Assembly (NCBI GenBank): GCA_051006995.1
Contig: JBPCSQ010000020.1
Location: 62,001 to 126,000, forward strand
DNA length: 64,000 nucleotides
Reading direction: 5' to 3'
Origin: JAIQGF01 sp051006995
Lineage (GTDB): Bacteria > Acidobacteriota > Terriglobia > Terriglobales > Acidobacteriaceae
Part shown: positions 34,931 through 42,991 of the stretch, piece after piece
How the letters are laid out: every line of letters starts with the position of its first letter
How positions within the stretch are numbered: position 1 is the stretch's first letter
Notes under the pieces: generated by a model
Seen by the model: only the letters and a program-made list of their open reading frames with translations
What the model was told of the DNA's origin: nothing
Database searches by the model: none
Program-made: the position numbers and the translations under genes

Positions 34931-34990
34931 GTGCGAAATGCTAAGTGTGACGTGCGAAGTACAACCCGTTTTGCTTCGCACTTGGCATTC
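34931..34990. repeat. GTGCGAAG word repeat
   Basis: GTGCGAAATGCTAAGTGTGA and CGTGCGAAG face CTTCGCACTTGGCATTC, giving an inverted repeat with GTGCGAAG arms (34953-34960 with 34974-34981) and an outer GAAATGC/GGCATTC pair. It lies just downstream of the split-DsbD operon and could terminate or stabilise its transcript. Confidence 0.65.
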
Positions 34991-35045
34991 AGGTACTTTC
35001 CTGTAGTTTCCCCGAAAACTTCGTATTAGAGTTGTGCGTTCCGCC

Positions 35046-35555
35046 ATGGCCTCTGCCGAGACAGTCACGGTTCGCCGCGCAACCAACCAGGACGAGCCGG
35101 GGGTTCTGGAGTGCCTGAGCGCGGCCTTCGCGCCCTTTGAGCCGAGCTACACGCCACACGCTTACCGCGACACCGTGCTCGATGCGGACGCGCTGCACAA
35201 GCGCATGCACACCATGGCGGTGTACGTCGCTGTAAGCGCCGCCGGCGAGACCGTCGGCACCATCAGTTGCCAGACGCTTTCCGCAGAAGACGGCAAGATC
35301 CGCGGCATGGCGGTGAAGCCGGCATGGCAGGGACGCGGTATCGGCCTGCAACTGCTGAATGCGGTCGAAGCCGACCTGCGCCGCCGCAATTGCCGGCGCC
35401 TTCGCCTCGATACCACCAAACCGCTAGAGACTGCGATCCGCTTCTACGTGAGCCACGGCTTCCGCGAGTCGGGCATGGTCACGGATTTCTACGGCATGGA
35501 CCTGATCGAGTACGTGAAGGACCTCTCCGCCGCGGCTACTCAATCTGCATCGTAG
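35046..35555 (+). CDS. GNAT family N-acetyltransferase
   Basis: The product is 169 aa from ATG 35046; GTG 35034 is also in frame. The acetyl-CoA pyrophosphate loop is VKPAWQGRGIGLQLLNAVEA (motif A, Q/RxxGxG/A), after KIRGMAV. Motif B is ETAIRFYVSHGFRESGMVTD. These define a GNAT enzyme, but the substrate (amine, amino acid or protein N-terminus) cannot be assigned. Its last 20 bases overlap, convergently, the 3' end of the next gene. Confidence 0.88.
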   Translation: MASAETVTVRRATNQDEPGVLECLSAAFAPFEPSYTPHAYRDTVLDADALHKRMHTMAVYVAVSAAGETVGTISCQTLSAEDGKIRGMAVKPAWQGRGIGLQLLNAVEADLRRRNCRRLRLDTTKPLETAIRFYVSHGFRESGMVTDFYGMDLIEYVKDLSAAATQSAS

Positions 35556-35913
35556 GACCAATCGAGAAAGTGCGCGGCGCGCCCGAGCCTTCCGGCCCGG
35601 AATAGGTCGCGGTGATGCGGAACGTGGTGTCGCTCACATCGGCGGTGTAGCTGTACGGACCGCGCGAATTCGCCGGAATCACCGTACCTTTGGAGCGCAG
35701 TTCATCGAGCGACAGGTACTTTCCCTCCAGCGCGTATTGCTGCTTCTCGGCGTTGGCGAACGCCAGCAGGTCATTCTTCACGCCCACGGTGTCAATCGCC
35801 GCCTTGGGCGTGGCCGCGCCCAAAGCCTTGGCGTCAGTCTGCGTCTGCCTGGTGTAGAGGTAGAAACCGATAGCCAGCGCGATTACCAGCCCCAGAATTC
35901 CGAATGCCCGCAT
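35536..35913 (-). CDS. membrane-anchored protein of unknown function, pilin-like N-terminus
   Basis: The 125-aa product begins MRAFGILGLVIALAIGFYLY, a short hydrophobic anchor resembling a pseudopilin helix but without a GFTLxE cleavage site. It is followed by an Ala/Gln-rich helix (KNDLLAFANAEKQQYALEGK) and a small beta domain (GPYSYTADVSDTTFRITATY). The EKQQYALEGKYLSLDELRS segment resembles major-pseudopilin-like acidobacterial proteins. Function unknown; export by the N-terminal anchor is likely. It overlaps the GNAT gene tail to tail by 20 bases. Confidence 0.72.
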   Translation of the reverse strand: MRAFGILGLVIALAIGFYLYTRQTQTDAKALGAATPKAAIDTVGVKNDLLAFANAEKQQYALEGKYLSLDELRSKGTVIPANSRGPYSYTADVSDTTFRITATYSGPEGSGAPRTFSIGPTMQIE

Positions 35914-35964
35914 GTGGGAGGCTCCGTTGGGCGAATTCTACTCGCGACAAAATCCAAAAAACAT

Positions 35965-35990
35965 TAACCACAGAGACACAGAGGCATGGA
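35965..35990. repeat. AACCACAGAGACACAGAGG repeat
   Basis: TTAACCACAGAGACACAGAGG near the start of the pseudopilin-like gene is a copy of a short word repeat widely seen in genomes of soil bacteria. No inverted partner is visible here. Confidence 0.6.
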
Positions 35991-36066
35991 GTGATTTCTT
36001 CAAGTTTGGCAGCCGATGCCGCATGTTCCAGTTGCACAATGACTAGCCGATGCCGGCGTTCCGGGC

Positions 36067-36072
36067 TATACT
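36067..36072 (+). promoter_or_regulatory. candidate -10 element of the trypsin-like gene
   Basis: TATACT 62 bases before the ATG. No good -35 is seen at 36044 (TAGCCG), so this is a weak call. Confidence 0.3.
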
Positions 36073-36133
36073 CCGCCGTCAGACGGCTCCCCCGACAACG
36101 CTAATTTACTGCCTGCAGGCCTTGGAGGTCGCC

Positions 36134-37321
36134 ATGCGAATTGTGCGCGCACTCGTCGTTTTACTGCTCCTTGGCAGTATTTGCGTGGGCCAGACGCCGA
36201 CGCCCACCAGCCGCGCCTGGACCGCCATGGTGTCGATTCGCGGCACCGGGGAGAACGGCAACCCGGTTTCGGGCAGCGGCTTCGTGGTGGCGCCGAACGG
36301 CATCATCGTCACCAACCTGCACCTGGTGAAGGGGCTCTCGTCGGCGAAAATCGAGCTCGCGAACGGCGACATCTTCGACGCGTTCACCATGGTCAGCAGC
36401 GATGCGCGCCGCGACCTGGCGATCCTGCGGATTGCCGGCTTTGACCTGCGCTACGTCGAACTCGGCAATTCCAACCAGGTGCAAACGGGCGACGCCGTGC
36501 TGCTGGTGGCCAGCGCGAAAGAGCCGATTGCCACCGGCAGCGTGCGCGGCATGCTGTCCGCCGACGGCTTCCGCTTGATCCAGACTTCGGCGGTGCCCGA
36601 GGCCAGCGCCGCCGGAGGACTCCTGCTCAGCGCCAACGGCGAGGCCATCGGAGTGCTCGGATACCGCAGCAGCTCGCCGAACGCAGTTGCCGTGCCCATC
36701 AATTTCGCGCGCGGGCTGCTGGAAAATGCCGGAATCACGGTCGCGAGTGCGAAACCTCCAGCTGCGCCGGTAGCAGCGGCAGCGCCCAAGCCGGTTCCGT
36801 ACGCTCCTCCGGCGGCCCAACCAGCACGACACGCTGAGGAGACAAAGGCTGCGCCGGCGGCCGCAGTTCCAACTGCAAGGGAGACCGCGCCGACTTTTCC
36901 GGAGCCACTGCCGCCGCGGCAGGCTCCTCCGATGCAGATGGCGGAAGCGACGCCGGCTGCGATCGCGTCCAAGCCGAAGTCGGAATTCGCGCGGCCGGCG
37001 CCGGTGCGCAGAATCTATATCGAACCGCTGGGCAAGGGCGAAGGGCCGCAGATGCTGCGCGAAAAGATTGCGCGCAATCTGGCGGACAACCACTTCATCA
37101 TCGTGAACAGCGCCGCGGAAGCGGACGCGATTCTGTCCGGCAGCGGCAAGTGGGCCAACGTGAGGGTCGAAAAATTCCACGCGCGGCTGGTTGCGGCCGA
37201 CGAGCGCGAGCTGTGGAGCGGCGATGTGTCGTCGGGCGGCTGGATCCGCAGCGCCAGCAGCTCGGTGGCCGACAAGCTGGTGCAGAACCTGGTGCACGCA
37301 CTCGCTCATCCCGGCGAGTAG
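36134..37321 (+). CDS. trypsin-like (HtrA-type) protein lacking the catalytic serine
   Basis: The product is 395 aa from ATG 36134, preceded by GGAGG. After a signal peptide (MRIVRALVVLLLLGSICVGQ) comes a trypsin-fold domain: GSGFVVAPNGIIVTNLHLVK with His63, and DLAILRI with Asp94. The GNSGGPL region aligns with ASAAGGLLLSANGEAIGV, so Ala160 stands where the nucleophile Ser should be. A Pro/Ala-rich linker (about 204-312) leads to an 80-residue C-terminal domain (IYIEPLGKGEGPQMLREKIA...LVQNLVHALAHP) of the type seen in secreted acidobacterial proteins. It is probably a proteolytically dead binding or chaperone-like protein. Confidence 0.82.
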   Translation: MRIVRALVVLLLLGSICVGQTPTPTSRAWTAMVSIRGTGENGNPVSGSGFVVAPNGIIVTNLHLVKGLSSAKIELANGDIFDAFTMVSSDARRDLAILRIAGFDLRYVELGNSNQVQTGDAVLLVASAKEPIATGSVRGMLSADGFRLIQTSAVPEASAAGGLLLSANGEAIGVLGYRSSSPNAVAVPINFARGLLENAGITVASAKPPAAPVAAAAPKPVPYAPPAAQPARHAEETKAAPAAAVPTARETAPTFPEPLPPRQAPPMQMAEATPAAIASKPKSEFARPAPVRRIYIEPLGKGEGPQMLREKIARNLADNHFIIVNSAAEADAILSGSGKWANVRVEKFHARLVAADERELWSGDVSSGGWIRSASSSVADKLVQNLVHALAHPGE

Positions 37322-37388
37322 CAGCGATCATTGAGCAAAAAATAATTGAGTGTAAGCCGCGCTCTGGTACGAGCATGCCGCAGTGCTT

Positions 37389-38540
37389 CTAGCGGCTGGC
37401 GATTTTCTTCCGCGGGGAACTGGCCTTCTTGGGCCTTGTGCTGGCGAGTTTTTGGGGTGCGGATCTGGCGGCCGGTGGCTCGGGGCTGGCCGCTGGCGGC
37501 TGGGGACTTGCGGCTTCAGCGAGCTCGCCGCGGCGGACTTCCTCGACCTTGGCGCCGATGGCGTACTTGAGTTCGTCAATGCCTTCGCCGGTGACGGCCG
37601 AGATCAGATACAGCGGCAGCTTGTGCTTCTTGGCGTAGCGGCGCAGCTTGGCGAGCTTGTCTTCATTGGCGGCATCCATTTTCGACGCGGCCACCAACAC
37701 CGGCTTTTTTTCCAGTCCGGCGCCGAAACTGGCCAGCTCGTTCATGATGACTTCGTAATCTTTCGCCGGATCGGGGCGGCCGCTGGCGTCGGAGACATCC
37801 ACTAAATGCACCAGCAGGCGGGTGCGCTCGATGTGGCGCAGAAACTGCGTGCCCAAGCCCGCGCCGGTGTGGGCGCCTTCGATAAGCCCGGGAATGTCGG
37901 CGACGACGAAGCTGATCACGTCGGGCTCTTCGCCGACGGCGACGACGCCGAGGTTGGGCTCCAGGGTGGTGAAAGGATAGTCGGCGATCTTGGGACGCGC
38001 CGCCGAGATGCGCGAGATCAGCGTGGATTTGCCGGCGTTGGGGAATCCCACCAGCCCGACATCGGCGAGCAGTTTCAGCTCGAGACGAAGCACCCGCTCT
38101 TCCCCGGGACGTCCGGGCTCGCACTCGCGCGGCGCCTGGTGGGTCGAGGTGGCAAAGCGGGCGTTGCCGCGCCCACCGCGTCCGCCGCGAGCGATGACGA
38201 CGCGATCGTCGGCGTGGGAGAAATCGTGCACGCGCTCGCCGGTGGAATCGTCGTAAACGATGGTCCCGACCGGGACTTTGAGAACGACATCATCGCCCTC
38301 GCGTCCGGTGCGGTTGGAGCCTTCGCCGTGGCGTCCGCGCTCGGCCTTGTACTCGGGATTGAAGCGGAAGTGCACCAGCGTGTTGTGGCGTTCGCTGGAT
38401 TCCATGATGACGTCGCCACCGTTGCCGCCGTCGCCGCCCGAGGGCCCGCCGCGGGGAACGAATTTCTCGCGGCGGAAGGCCATGCAGCCATTGCCGCCGT
38501 CGCCGGCCTTGACGTGAATTTTGGCTTCGTCAATGAACAT
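37389..38540 (-). CDS. obg: GTPase Obg
   Basis: The product is 383 aa from ATG 38540; the frame is open further upstream, but the reading before MFIDEAK comes from a repeat. The glycine-rich OBG fold (KAGDGGNGCMAFRREKFVPR and GGPSGGDGGNGG) is followed by the G domain: GLVGFPNAGKSTLISRISAA, DIPGLIEGAHTGAGLG and a KMDAANE-type NKxD variant. Obg binds ribosomes and (p)ppGpp and acts in 50S assembly and stress. It sits directly downstream of rplU-rpmA, the usual order. The C-terminal tail (AASPQPPAASPEPPAARSAP then a Lys-rich end) is translated from a GC-rich word repeat at about 37472-37512. Confidence 0.95.
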   Translation of the reverse strand: MFIDEAKIHVKAGDGGNGCMAFRREKFVPRGGPSGGDGGNGGDVIMESSERHNTLVHFRFNPEYKAERGRHGEGSNRTGREGDDVVLKVPVGTIVYDDSTGERVHDFSHADDRVVIARGGRGGRGNARFATSTHQAPRECEPGRPGEERVLRLELKLLADVGLVGFPNAGKSTLISRISAARPKIADYPFTTLEPNLGVVAVGEEPDVISFVVADIPGLIEGAHTGAGLGTQFLRHIERTRLLVHLVDVSDASGRPDPAKDYEVIMNELASFGAGLEKKPVLVAASKMDAANEDKLAKLRRYAKKHKLPLYLISAVTGEGIDELKYAIGAKVEEVRRGELAEAASPQPPAASPEPPAARSAPQKLASTRPKKASSPRKKIASR

Positions 38541-38552
38541 GGAAGAGAATGA

Positions 38553-38680
38553 GCCGCTGATGAACGCTGATCTAAACAAAAAATCGGCCACTGATAACAC
38601 AGATGAACACTGATGATGCGATGCCAAAGAAAAAGGGGCGCACCGGCCCCTCTTAGAATCTGCGTTCATCAGCCTTGATC
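38553..38680. repeat. GCTGATGAACGCTGATC inverted repeat with terminator
   Basis: GCTGATGAACGCTGATCTAA (38554-38573) is mirrored by the reverse of GCGTTCATCAGCCTTGATC (38662-38680). Between them lies GGCCACTGATAACACAGATG with more TGATGAACAC words and the rpmA terminator. It is an interspersed repeat family common in soil-bacterium genomes. Confidence 0.65.
38628..38653 (-). terminator. intrinsic terminator of rplU-rpmA
   Basis: On the minus strand GGGGC-CGGTGC-GCCCC is followed by TTTTTC. The stem is short but GC-pure and the T-run is good. It would separate rplU-rpmA from obg transcription. Confidence 0.6.
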
Positions 38681-38695
38681 TGCGGCAGATTGCCT

Positions 38696-38956
38696 TTACG
38701 CCTCGACTGGCTCGACGAGAACGAATTTGCCGGTGCGGCCCTTGTCCACGAATTTCACCTTGCCGGAGATTTTGGCGAACAGGGTGTCGTCCTTGCCGCG
38801 TCCGACGTTGAGGCCGGGCTTGATGCGGGTGCCGCGCTGGCGAACGATGATGGAGCCGCCGGGCACGGTCTGCCCGCCGAAGACTTTGACGCCGAGCCGC
38901 TGCGCGTTCGAGTCGCGGCCATTCCTGGAACTTCCTAATCCTTTTTTGTGTGCCAT
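38696..38956 (-). CDS. rpmA: 50S ribosomal protein L27
   Basis: The 86-aa product starts MAHKKGLGSSRNGRDSNAQR and LGVKVFGGQTVPGGSIIVRQ, the canonical L27, and ends KFVLVEPVEA. The N-terminus beginning directly with MAHKKG has no Firmicutes-type cleavable extension. L27 reaches the peptidyl-transferase centre. The gene follows rplU by 99 bases, across a GTTTCAG word repeat, and a terminator follows its stop. Confidence 0.97.
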   Translation of the reverse strand: MAHKKGLGSSRNGRDSNAQRLGVKVFGGQTVPGGSIIVRQRGTRIKPGLNVGRGKDDTLFAKISGKVKFVDKGRTGKFVLVEPVEA

Positions 38957-38964
38957 AACTTAAT

Positions 38965-39056
38965 CCAGTTTCAGGTTTCGTGAGTCTGCAGTTCGCTACT
39001 TTCAGTTGAGTGGCAGTTTCAGCGTCTTCGCCGAGACTGAAACTCGAAACTGAAAC
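38965..39056. repeat. GTTTCAG word repeat between rplU and rpmA
   Basis: CCAGTTTCAGGTTTCG (38965-38980) and GCAGTTTCAGCGTCTTCG followed by CCGAGACTGAAACTCGAAAC form a hairpin with GTTTCAG/CTGAAAC arms (39015-39021 with 39036-39042). The element fills the entire rplU-rpmA spacer and ends at the rplU stop. Confidence 0.75.
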
Positions 39057-39604
39057 TATTTCTTCGGCTTCGGCGAATGTCCGCCCTTGGATTTCGAGCC
39101 GCTGGTCTTCGAGCTGCCGCCGTGACGAGTGGCCGCCGTCTTGCTGCCAGCGCCGCCGGCTTCGCCCGAGGCATGCTTTTTCGCCGACACTTTCTTCTTG
39201 GGCGCAACCGCTGCTTCCGGCGCGGCGCCGCCTTCGGTGGCCTTCGGTCCCTTGGCTGCAACCGGAGCTTTCTCGGGCGCCTTGAAGCTCTGGCCGTCGA
39301 AAGCAATCTCGGTGATGCGCAGGGCGGTGTACTGCTGGCGATGCCCTTGGAGTTTCTTGTACTGCTTTTTGCGCTTGTAGTGAAAGACGAGGACCTTGTC
39401 GCCCTTGACCTGCCCGATCACCTGGCCCACGACCTTGGCTTCGCCCTGCGGGCGCCCTACGGTACCGGCGTCGCCAGAAACGGCCAGAACATCGCCGCCG
39501 GCGAACTCGATATGATCGTGCGCTGAGGCAAGTTTCTCCACCCGAATGACGTCTCCGGGCGCGACGCGATACTGCTTTCCCCCGGCGCGGATGACCGCGT
39601 ACAT
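39056..39604 (-). CDS. rplU: 50S ribosomal protein L21 with long C-terminal extension
   Basis: The product is 182 aa from ATG 39604, with GGAGG 5 bases upstream. Residues 1-103 are normal L21 (MYAVIRAGGKQYRVAPGDVI...HYKRKKQYKKLQGHRQQYTA). The remaining 80 or so are an Ala/Lys/Gly/Ser-rich, disordered-looking tail (KAPVAAKGPKATEGGAAPEA and later SSKTSGSKSKGGHSPKPKK). L21 is usually about 100 aa. The tail may bind rRNA, like histone-like tails. Upstream start alternatives (31 or 35 codons earlier) lack ribosome sites. First gene of the rplU-rpmA unit. Confidence 0.93.
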   Translation of the reverse strand: MYAVIRAGGKQYRVAPGDVIRVEKLASAHDHIEFAGGDVLAVSGDAGTVGRPQGEAKVVGQVIGQVKGDKVLVFHYKRKKQYKKLQGHRQQYTALRITEIAFDGQSFKAPEKAPVAAKGPKATEGGAAPEAAVAPKKKVSAKKHASGEAGGAGSKTAATRHGGSSKTSGSKSKGGHSPKPKK

Positions 39605-39614
39605 AGTGCCTCCG

Positions 39615-39633
39615 TTCATGACCGCGTCATGAA
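39615..39633 (-). promoter_or_regulatory. palindrome in the rplU leader
   Basis: TTCATGAC-CGC-GTCATGAA is a perfect 8-bp inverted repeat just upstream of the rplU GGAGG and ATG. As RNA it forms a hairpin placed to affect ribosome access, so it may be an autoregulatory L21-leader-like element or a repressor site. No experimental class is recognised. Confidence 0.5.
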
Positions 39634-39818
39634 TGTAAGTTGCTTGCGCTCTGCGACCGCGGCCAGAATGGCGGCGGCTGCCCCTGACGGGGCCCGGCAG
39701 TACAGGCAAACCAATAGATTTTAGCGTGTTGCAAGCAGGACGGTCAAACCGGAGGCTCGCAGTTCGAAAAAAGCTTCTTCAACACGGAGCGGTACGGAAA
39801 TTCTACTAACTGATTACA

Positions 39819-39846
39819 GCAGGTCCGTTGCTGCGCTCGGGATGAC
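39819..39846. repeat. interspersed repeat, intergenic copy
   Basis: GCAGGTCCGTTGCTGCGCTC then GGGATGAC matches the copies at 40465-40492 and in lpxI. Confidence 0.75.
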
Positions 39847-39853
39847 TCCGGTT

Positions 39854-40420
39854 CTACGGGCTGGTCGGCTGGGCGGCAGATTCCGGGCGCAGGCGGAGGG
39901 CGAGCCAGAGCATGACCGCAATCATCCCGGCCCAGCCGACGAGGCGCACGAAGGCGGCGATGCGGCTGTCATAGTCCAGCAGGCCAAGAGTAGAAAAAAT
40001 GTAGTTCCAGTCGTGGCCGGCATTGTCGGCGTCGCCCACGGTGACCAGCGGTAGAACCATGGCGCGAGCGTCCGCCATGTAGGTCGCGCTGTAGAGCAAG
40101 TTCTCGAAGAACAGAAACAGGCAGAGTGCGTACCCGGCGATTTGCCGCTGCCCGAAGAACCATGCGGCCAGCAGCAGAGGCACCGCCCATTGCAGCAGGC
40201 TGCCGCCCCAGATGGTGAGCGTCTGGTTGCCGGTCCAGCCGACCAGCAGGTGCCCGGCTTCGTGCACCACGAGGTTGGCGTTATCAATGAACAGGTACTG
40301 CGAAGCGCTGCGCGCAGCGTAGAGCAGGAAGAGTGCGTAGGCGATCAGCCAGGCGATGACGGCTTGGCGTCCGAGTGGCTGCCAGGGAGAGCGCCAGACT
40401 TCGGTGATGTCTTCCAGCAT
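39854..40420 (-). CDS. membrane protein with HEAGH motif (M50-like)
   Basis: The product is 188 aa from ATG 40420; an upstream in-frame start at 40444 adds 8 residues. About five helices are visible, such as AVIAWLIAYALFLLYAARSA and PLLLAAWFFG. NLVVHEAGHLLVGWTGN at about 58-74 has an HExxH zinc motif next to a membrane helix, as in M50/site-2-protease relatives, but the NPDG-type second motif of S2P is not obvious. It may be a small intramembrane metalloprotease-like protein or a catalytically degenerate relative. A repeat copy flanks each end of the gene. Confidence 0.75.
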   Translation of the reverse strand: MLEDITEVWRSPWQPLGRQAVIAWLIAYALFLLYAARSASQYLFIDNANLVVHEAGHLLVGWTGNQTLTIWGGSLLQWAVPLLLAAWFFGQRQIAGYALCLFLFFENLLYSATYMADARAMVLPLVTVGDADNAGHDWNYIFSTLGLLDYDSRIAAFVRLVGWAGMIAVMLWLALRLRPESAAQPTSP

Positions 40421-40464
40421 CGCGCGGATTGTAACCCGGCGCACGGCTCTCGGCTGACGGAACA

Positions 40465-40492
40465 GCAGATTCCTCGCTGCGCTCGGAATGAC
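40465..40492. repeat. interspersed repeat, intergenic copy
   Basis: GCAGATTCCTCGCTGCGCTC then GGAATGAC is the best-preserved copy of the repeat that is also inserted in lpxI. Confidence 0.8.
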
Positions 40493-40561
40493 AATAGTTC
40501 CGAAGAAAAAGCCTTGCTAACGCTGACGCATTAGACCAACAATCGCGCAGCGGGTTGGGTT

Positions 40562-41146
40562 ATGGGCAAAGCGATTTGCGTGTTCAGCTCGTCGAGTGAT
40601 GCGGTGGATCCGGCGTTCTTCGCGCTGGCGGAGGAGCTCGGCACGGAGATGGCGCTGCGCGGGCACGTGCTGGTGTACGGCGGGACCAATGTCGGGCTGA
40701 TGGGAGCGGCGGCGAGGGCGGCGCAGCAGCACGGTGGCAAGGTGATCGGCGTGATCCCGGCATTCATCGCCAAGCGCGGTCTGGCCTACGAGAAGGCGAA
40801 CGAGCTGATCATCACCAACGATATGCGGCAGCGGAAAGCGACCATGGAAGCGCGCGCCGATGCTTTCCTGGCGCTGCCCGGCGGTTTCGGCACGCTGGAA
40901 GAGGTACTGGAAGTGATCACGCTGAAGCAGCTCCAGCAGCACACCAAACCGGTGGTCTTCCTCAACCCGCGCGGGTATTACGATCCCCTGGCGGCGCTGT
41001 TCGAGCACATGTACGCGGCGCGCTTCGCCAAACCGGTCTACCGAAAGATGTACGAGTTCGCGCCAGGCATCGCCCAGGCGCTGGATTACATGGAGACCTA
41101 CCAGCCGCCGGTGCTGCCGGCCAAGTGGATGGCGGCGGGAACGTAG
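40562..41146 (+). CDS. LOG family protein (TIGR00730-type)
   Basis: The 194-aa Rossmann-fold protein carries the LOG signature PGGFGTLEEVLEVIT at about 107-121 and the earlier VYGGTNVGLMGAAARAA; MRQRKATMEARADAFLALPG leads into it. The family includes cytokinin riboside monophosphate phosphoribohydrolases (LOG) and bacterial nucleotide 5'-monophosphate nucleosidases such as PpnN relatives. Length is normal for the short type. ATG 40562. It stands alone, with no cytokinin genes nearby, so a role in purine nucleotide turnover is as likely. Confidence 0.92.
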   Translation: MGKAICVFSSSSDAVDPAFFALAEELGTEMALRGHVLVYGGTNVGLMGAAARAAQQHGGKVIGVIPAFIAKRGLAYEKANELIITNDMRQRKATMEARADAFLALPGGFGTLEEVLEVITLKQLQQHTKPVVFLNPRGYYDPLAALFEHMYAARFAKPVYRKMYEFAPGIAQALDYMETYQPPVLPAKWMAAGT

Positions 41147-41293
41147 TGCGCCGCCTGCTTGCTGGCTGAACTAACCGCGTTACCCTCACAACGAACTCAA
41201 ACTTTCATCCAAGCTCTTCAAACCTTTCTGCAACTAATTGCTCACCGGATTCGTAGCTTAACGTCAAACCGCCAAGCGCCGTGGGGGCTAACT

Positions 41294-42991
41294 GTGCCGA
41301 CATTCCGCCGTATCACGTTGTTCACCGTTTTGATCCTCGCCAATAGCGCGTGGGCACAGGTCAGGGCGCAGGGCACTTCCGTTCGTGTCACCACTGCCAT
41401 CACTGACGCCAGCGTGATCCCGATGGACTCGCAGCGAATTTTGGAGCACTCCACGGTCGTGGTCGAGAACGGCACGATTACCCAGGTGGGCCCGGCCAGT
41501 ACCATCACGGTCCCATCCGGAGCCACGGTGATTGATGGGCGAGGGAAGTACCTCATTCCCGGTCTGGCCGACATGCATACCCACGTAGACCGCCCGGAGA
41601 TGCTGCCGCTATTTGTGGCTGCAGGAGTGACCACGACTCTGAACATGGGATTGGCATCGCCGCGGTTTGTGACACAGACACGGGCCGCCATGGCGCGGGG
41701 CGATATCGCCGGTCCGCGCGTGTTTGCCGCCTTCATGATTGATGGCCCCGGCGACCCCGGTCCCGAATATGTCGCCCTGTGCGAGACCGATGCTCGCCAG
41801 GCTGTCGACCGGGCCCAACTCGTCGGCTACGAGTTCATCAAGGTGTATGGGCGGCTGCAGGCAGACATCTACGCAGCCGTCCTGGACGAAGCTCGGAAGC
41901 GGCACATCGCCGTCGTCGGCCACATCCCTACCGCCGTGGGTCTGGAGAAAGCGCTAGCGTCCGGACAAGTCATGGTGGCGCACGCCGAGGAGTACTACAA
42001 GACGTACTTCGGCAATTCGCCCGACGAATCGCGCATCGCGTCGGCAGTAGAACAGACCCGCAAGGCCGGCGCCTATGTCACCCCCAATCTCTCATTCTTC
42101 AGCACGCTGACGGAGATTACGTTGCGACCGGCGCGAGTGGGCGAGCTACTAGGGAGTCCCCAGGCACGGTTTCTGCCGCCGGACATCCGCGGTGCGTGGA
42201 TGGGAGCCCGGTCTGCGAAGCCCTCGGACCGTTTCGTGCCGGAACTGGCGCTCCTGCGAAAACTGACGCTGGCTTTCTCCCGCGCCGGTGTGCCGCTGTT
42301 GACAGGTACCGACACTCCCATCGCCGGCATGGTCCCAGGCGAATCCTTGGACGAGGATCTAGAGCAGATGGTGAAGGCGGGCCTCACGCCCTATGAAGCG
42401 CTTTCCGCCGCTACCCGCACGCCCGGCGAGTTTATCCATGAGTTTGTGGCCGGCGCACAAGAATTCGGCACGATCGAACCCGGCAAGCGCGCGGACCTGG
42501 TGCTCCTGCCGGCAAATCCTTTGGTGGATATCAGCAACGTACGCCGTCCGCTCGGCGTCATGGCTGCCGGCCGCTGGTTCACAGCGCGAGAGCTGCGTGC
42601 CTTGGCGGAAAGGCCGGTGCCCGGTTACCAGCGGATTCTTGCGCTGGAGGCCAGATTCGAGGAAGCGCTGCAAGCGAGCGGGGCTCTAGCGGCAATTCGG
42701 CTGTATCACGGCAGAAATGCGGAGAAATTGCCCGAGAGTTTTCTCAACTCGCTCGGTTATCGCATGATTAGCGCACACAAGCTGGACGATGCCATCGCTA
42801 TTTTCACGTTCAATACCGAGCTCTACCCCGATTCCTGGAACGTCTACGACAGTCTCGGCGACGCGTACGCAGACAAACAAGAATATGGACCGGCAATCCT
42901 CAACTATCGGCACTCGCTGGCGTTGAACCCCAGAAATGCCGGAGCCGCCCGCGTCTTGGAGAAGGCGGAGCACATGCAAGTTTCAAAGTGA
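41294..42991 (+). CDS. secreted amidohydrolase with C-terminal TPR-like repeats
   Basis: The product is 565 aa from GTG 41294, the first start before a clean signal peptide (ITLFTVLILANSAWAQ); TTG 41159 would add a non-secretory leader. The amidohydrolase barrel has ADMHTHVDR (HxH metal motif), a His in VVGHIPTAVG, GTDTPIAGMVPG and the GLTPYEALSAATRTPGEFI segment. The last 75 residues (DAIAIFTFNTELYPDSWNVY, AYADKQEYGPAILNYRHSLA) form two TPR units. Secreted amidohydrolase-TPR fusions are seen in Acidobacteriota; the substrate (a cyclic amide or dipeptide) is unknown. Confidence 0.85.
   Translation: MPTFRRITLFTVLILANSAWAQVRAQGTSVRVTTAITDASVIPMDSQRILEHSTVVVENGTITQVGPASTITVPSGATVIDGRGKYLIPGLADMHTHVDRPEMLPLFVAAGVTTTLNMGLASPRFVTQTRAAMARGDIAGPRVFAAFMIDGPGDPGPEYVALCETDARQAVDRAQLVGYEFIKVYGRLQADIYAAVLDEARKRHIAVVGHIPTAVGLEKALASGQVMVAHAEEYYKTYFGNSPDESRIASAVEQTRKAGAYVTPNLSFFSTLTEITLRPARVGELLGSPQARFLPPDIRGAWMGARSAKPSDRFVPELALLRKLTLAFSRAGVPLLTGTDTPIAGMVPGESLDEDLEQMVKAGLTPYEALSAATRTPGEFIHEFVAGAQEFGTIEPGKRADLVLLPANPLVDISNVRRPLGVMAAGRWFTARELRALAERPVPGYQRILALEARFEEALQASGALAAIRLYHGRNAEKLPESFLNSLGYRMISAHKLDDAIAIFTFNTELYPDSWNVYDSLGDAYADKQEYGPAILNYRHSLALNPRNAGAARVLEKAEHMQVSK

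Noticed and set aside
41159..41293. extended N-terminus of the amidohydrolase
   Set aside because: It would precede the signal peptide and is not secretory; the GTG at 41294 is preferred.
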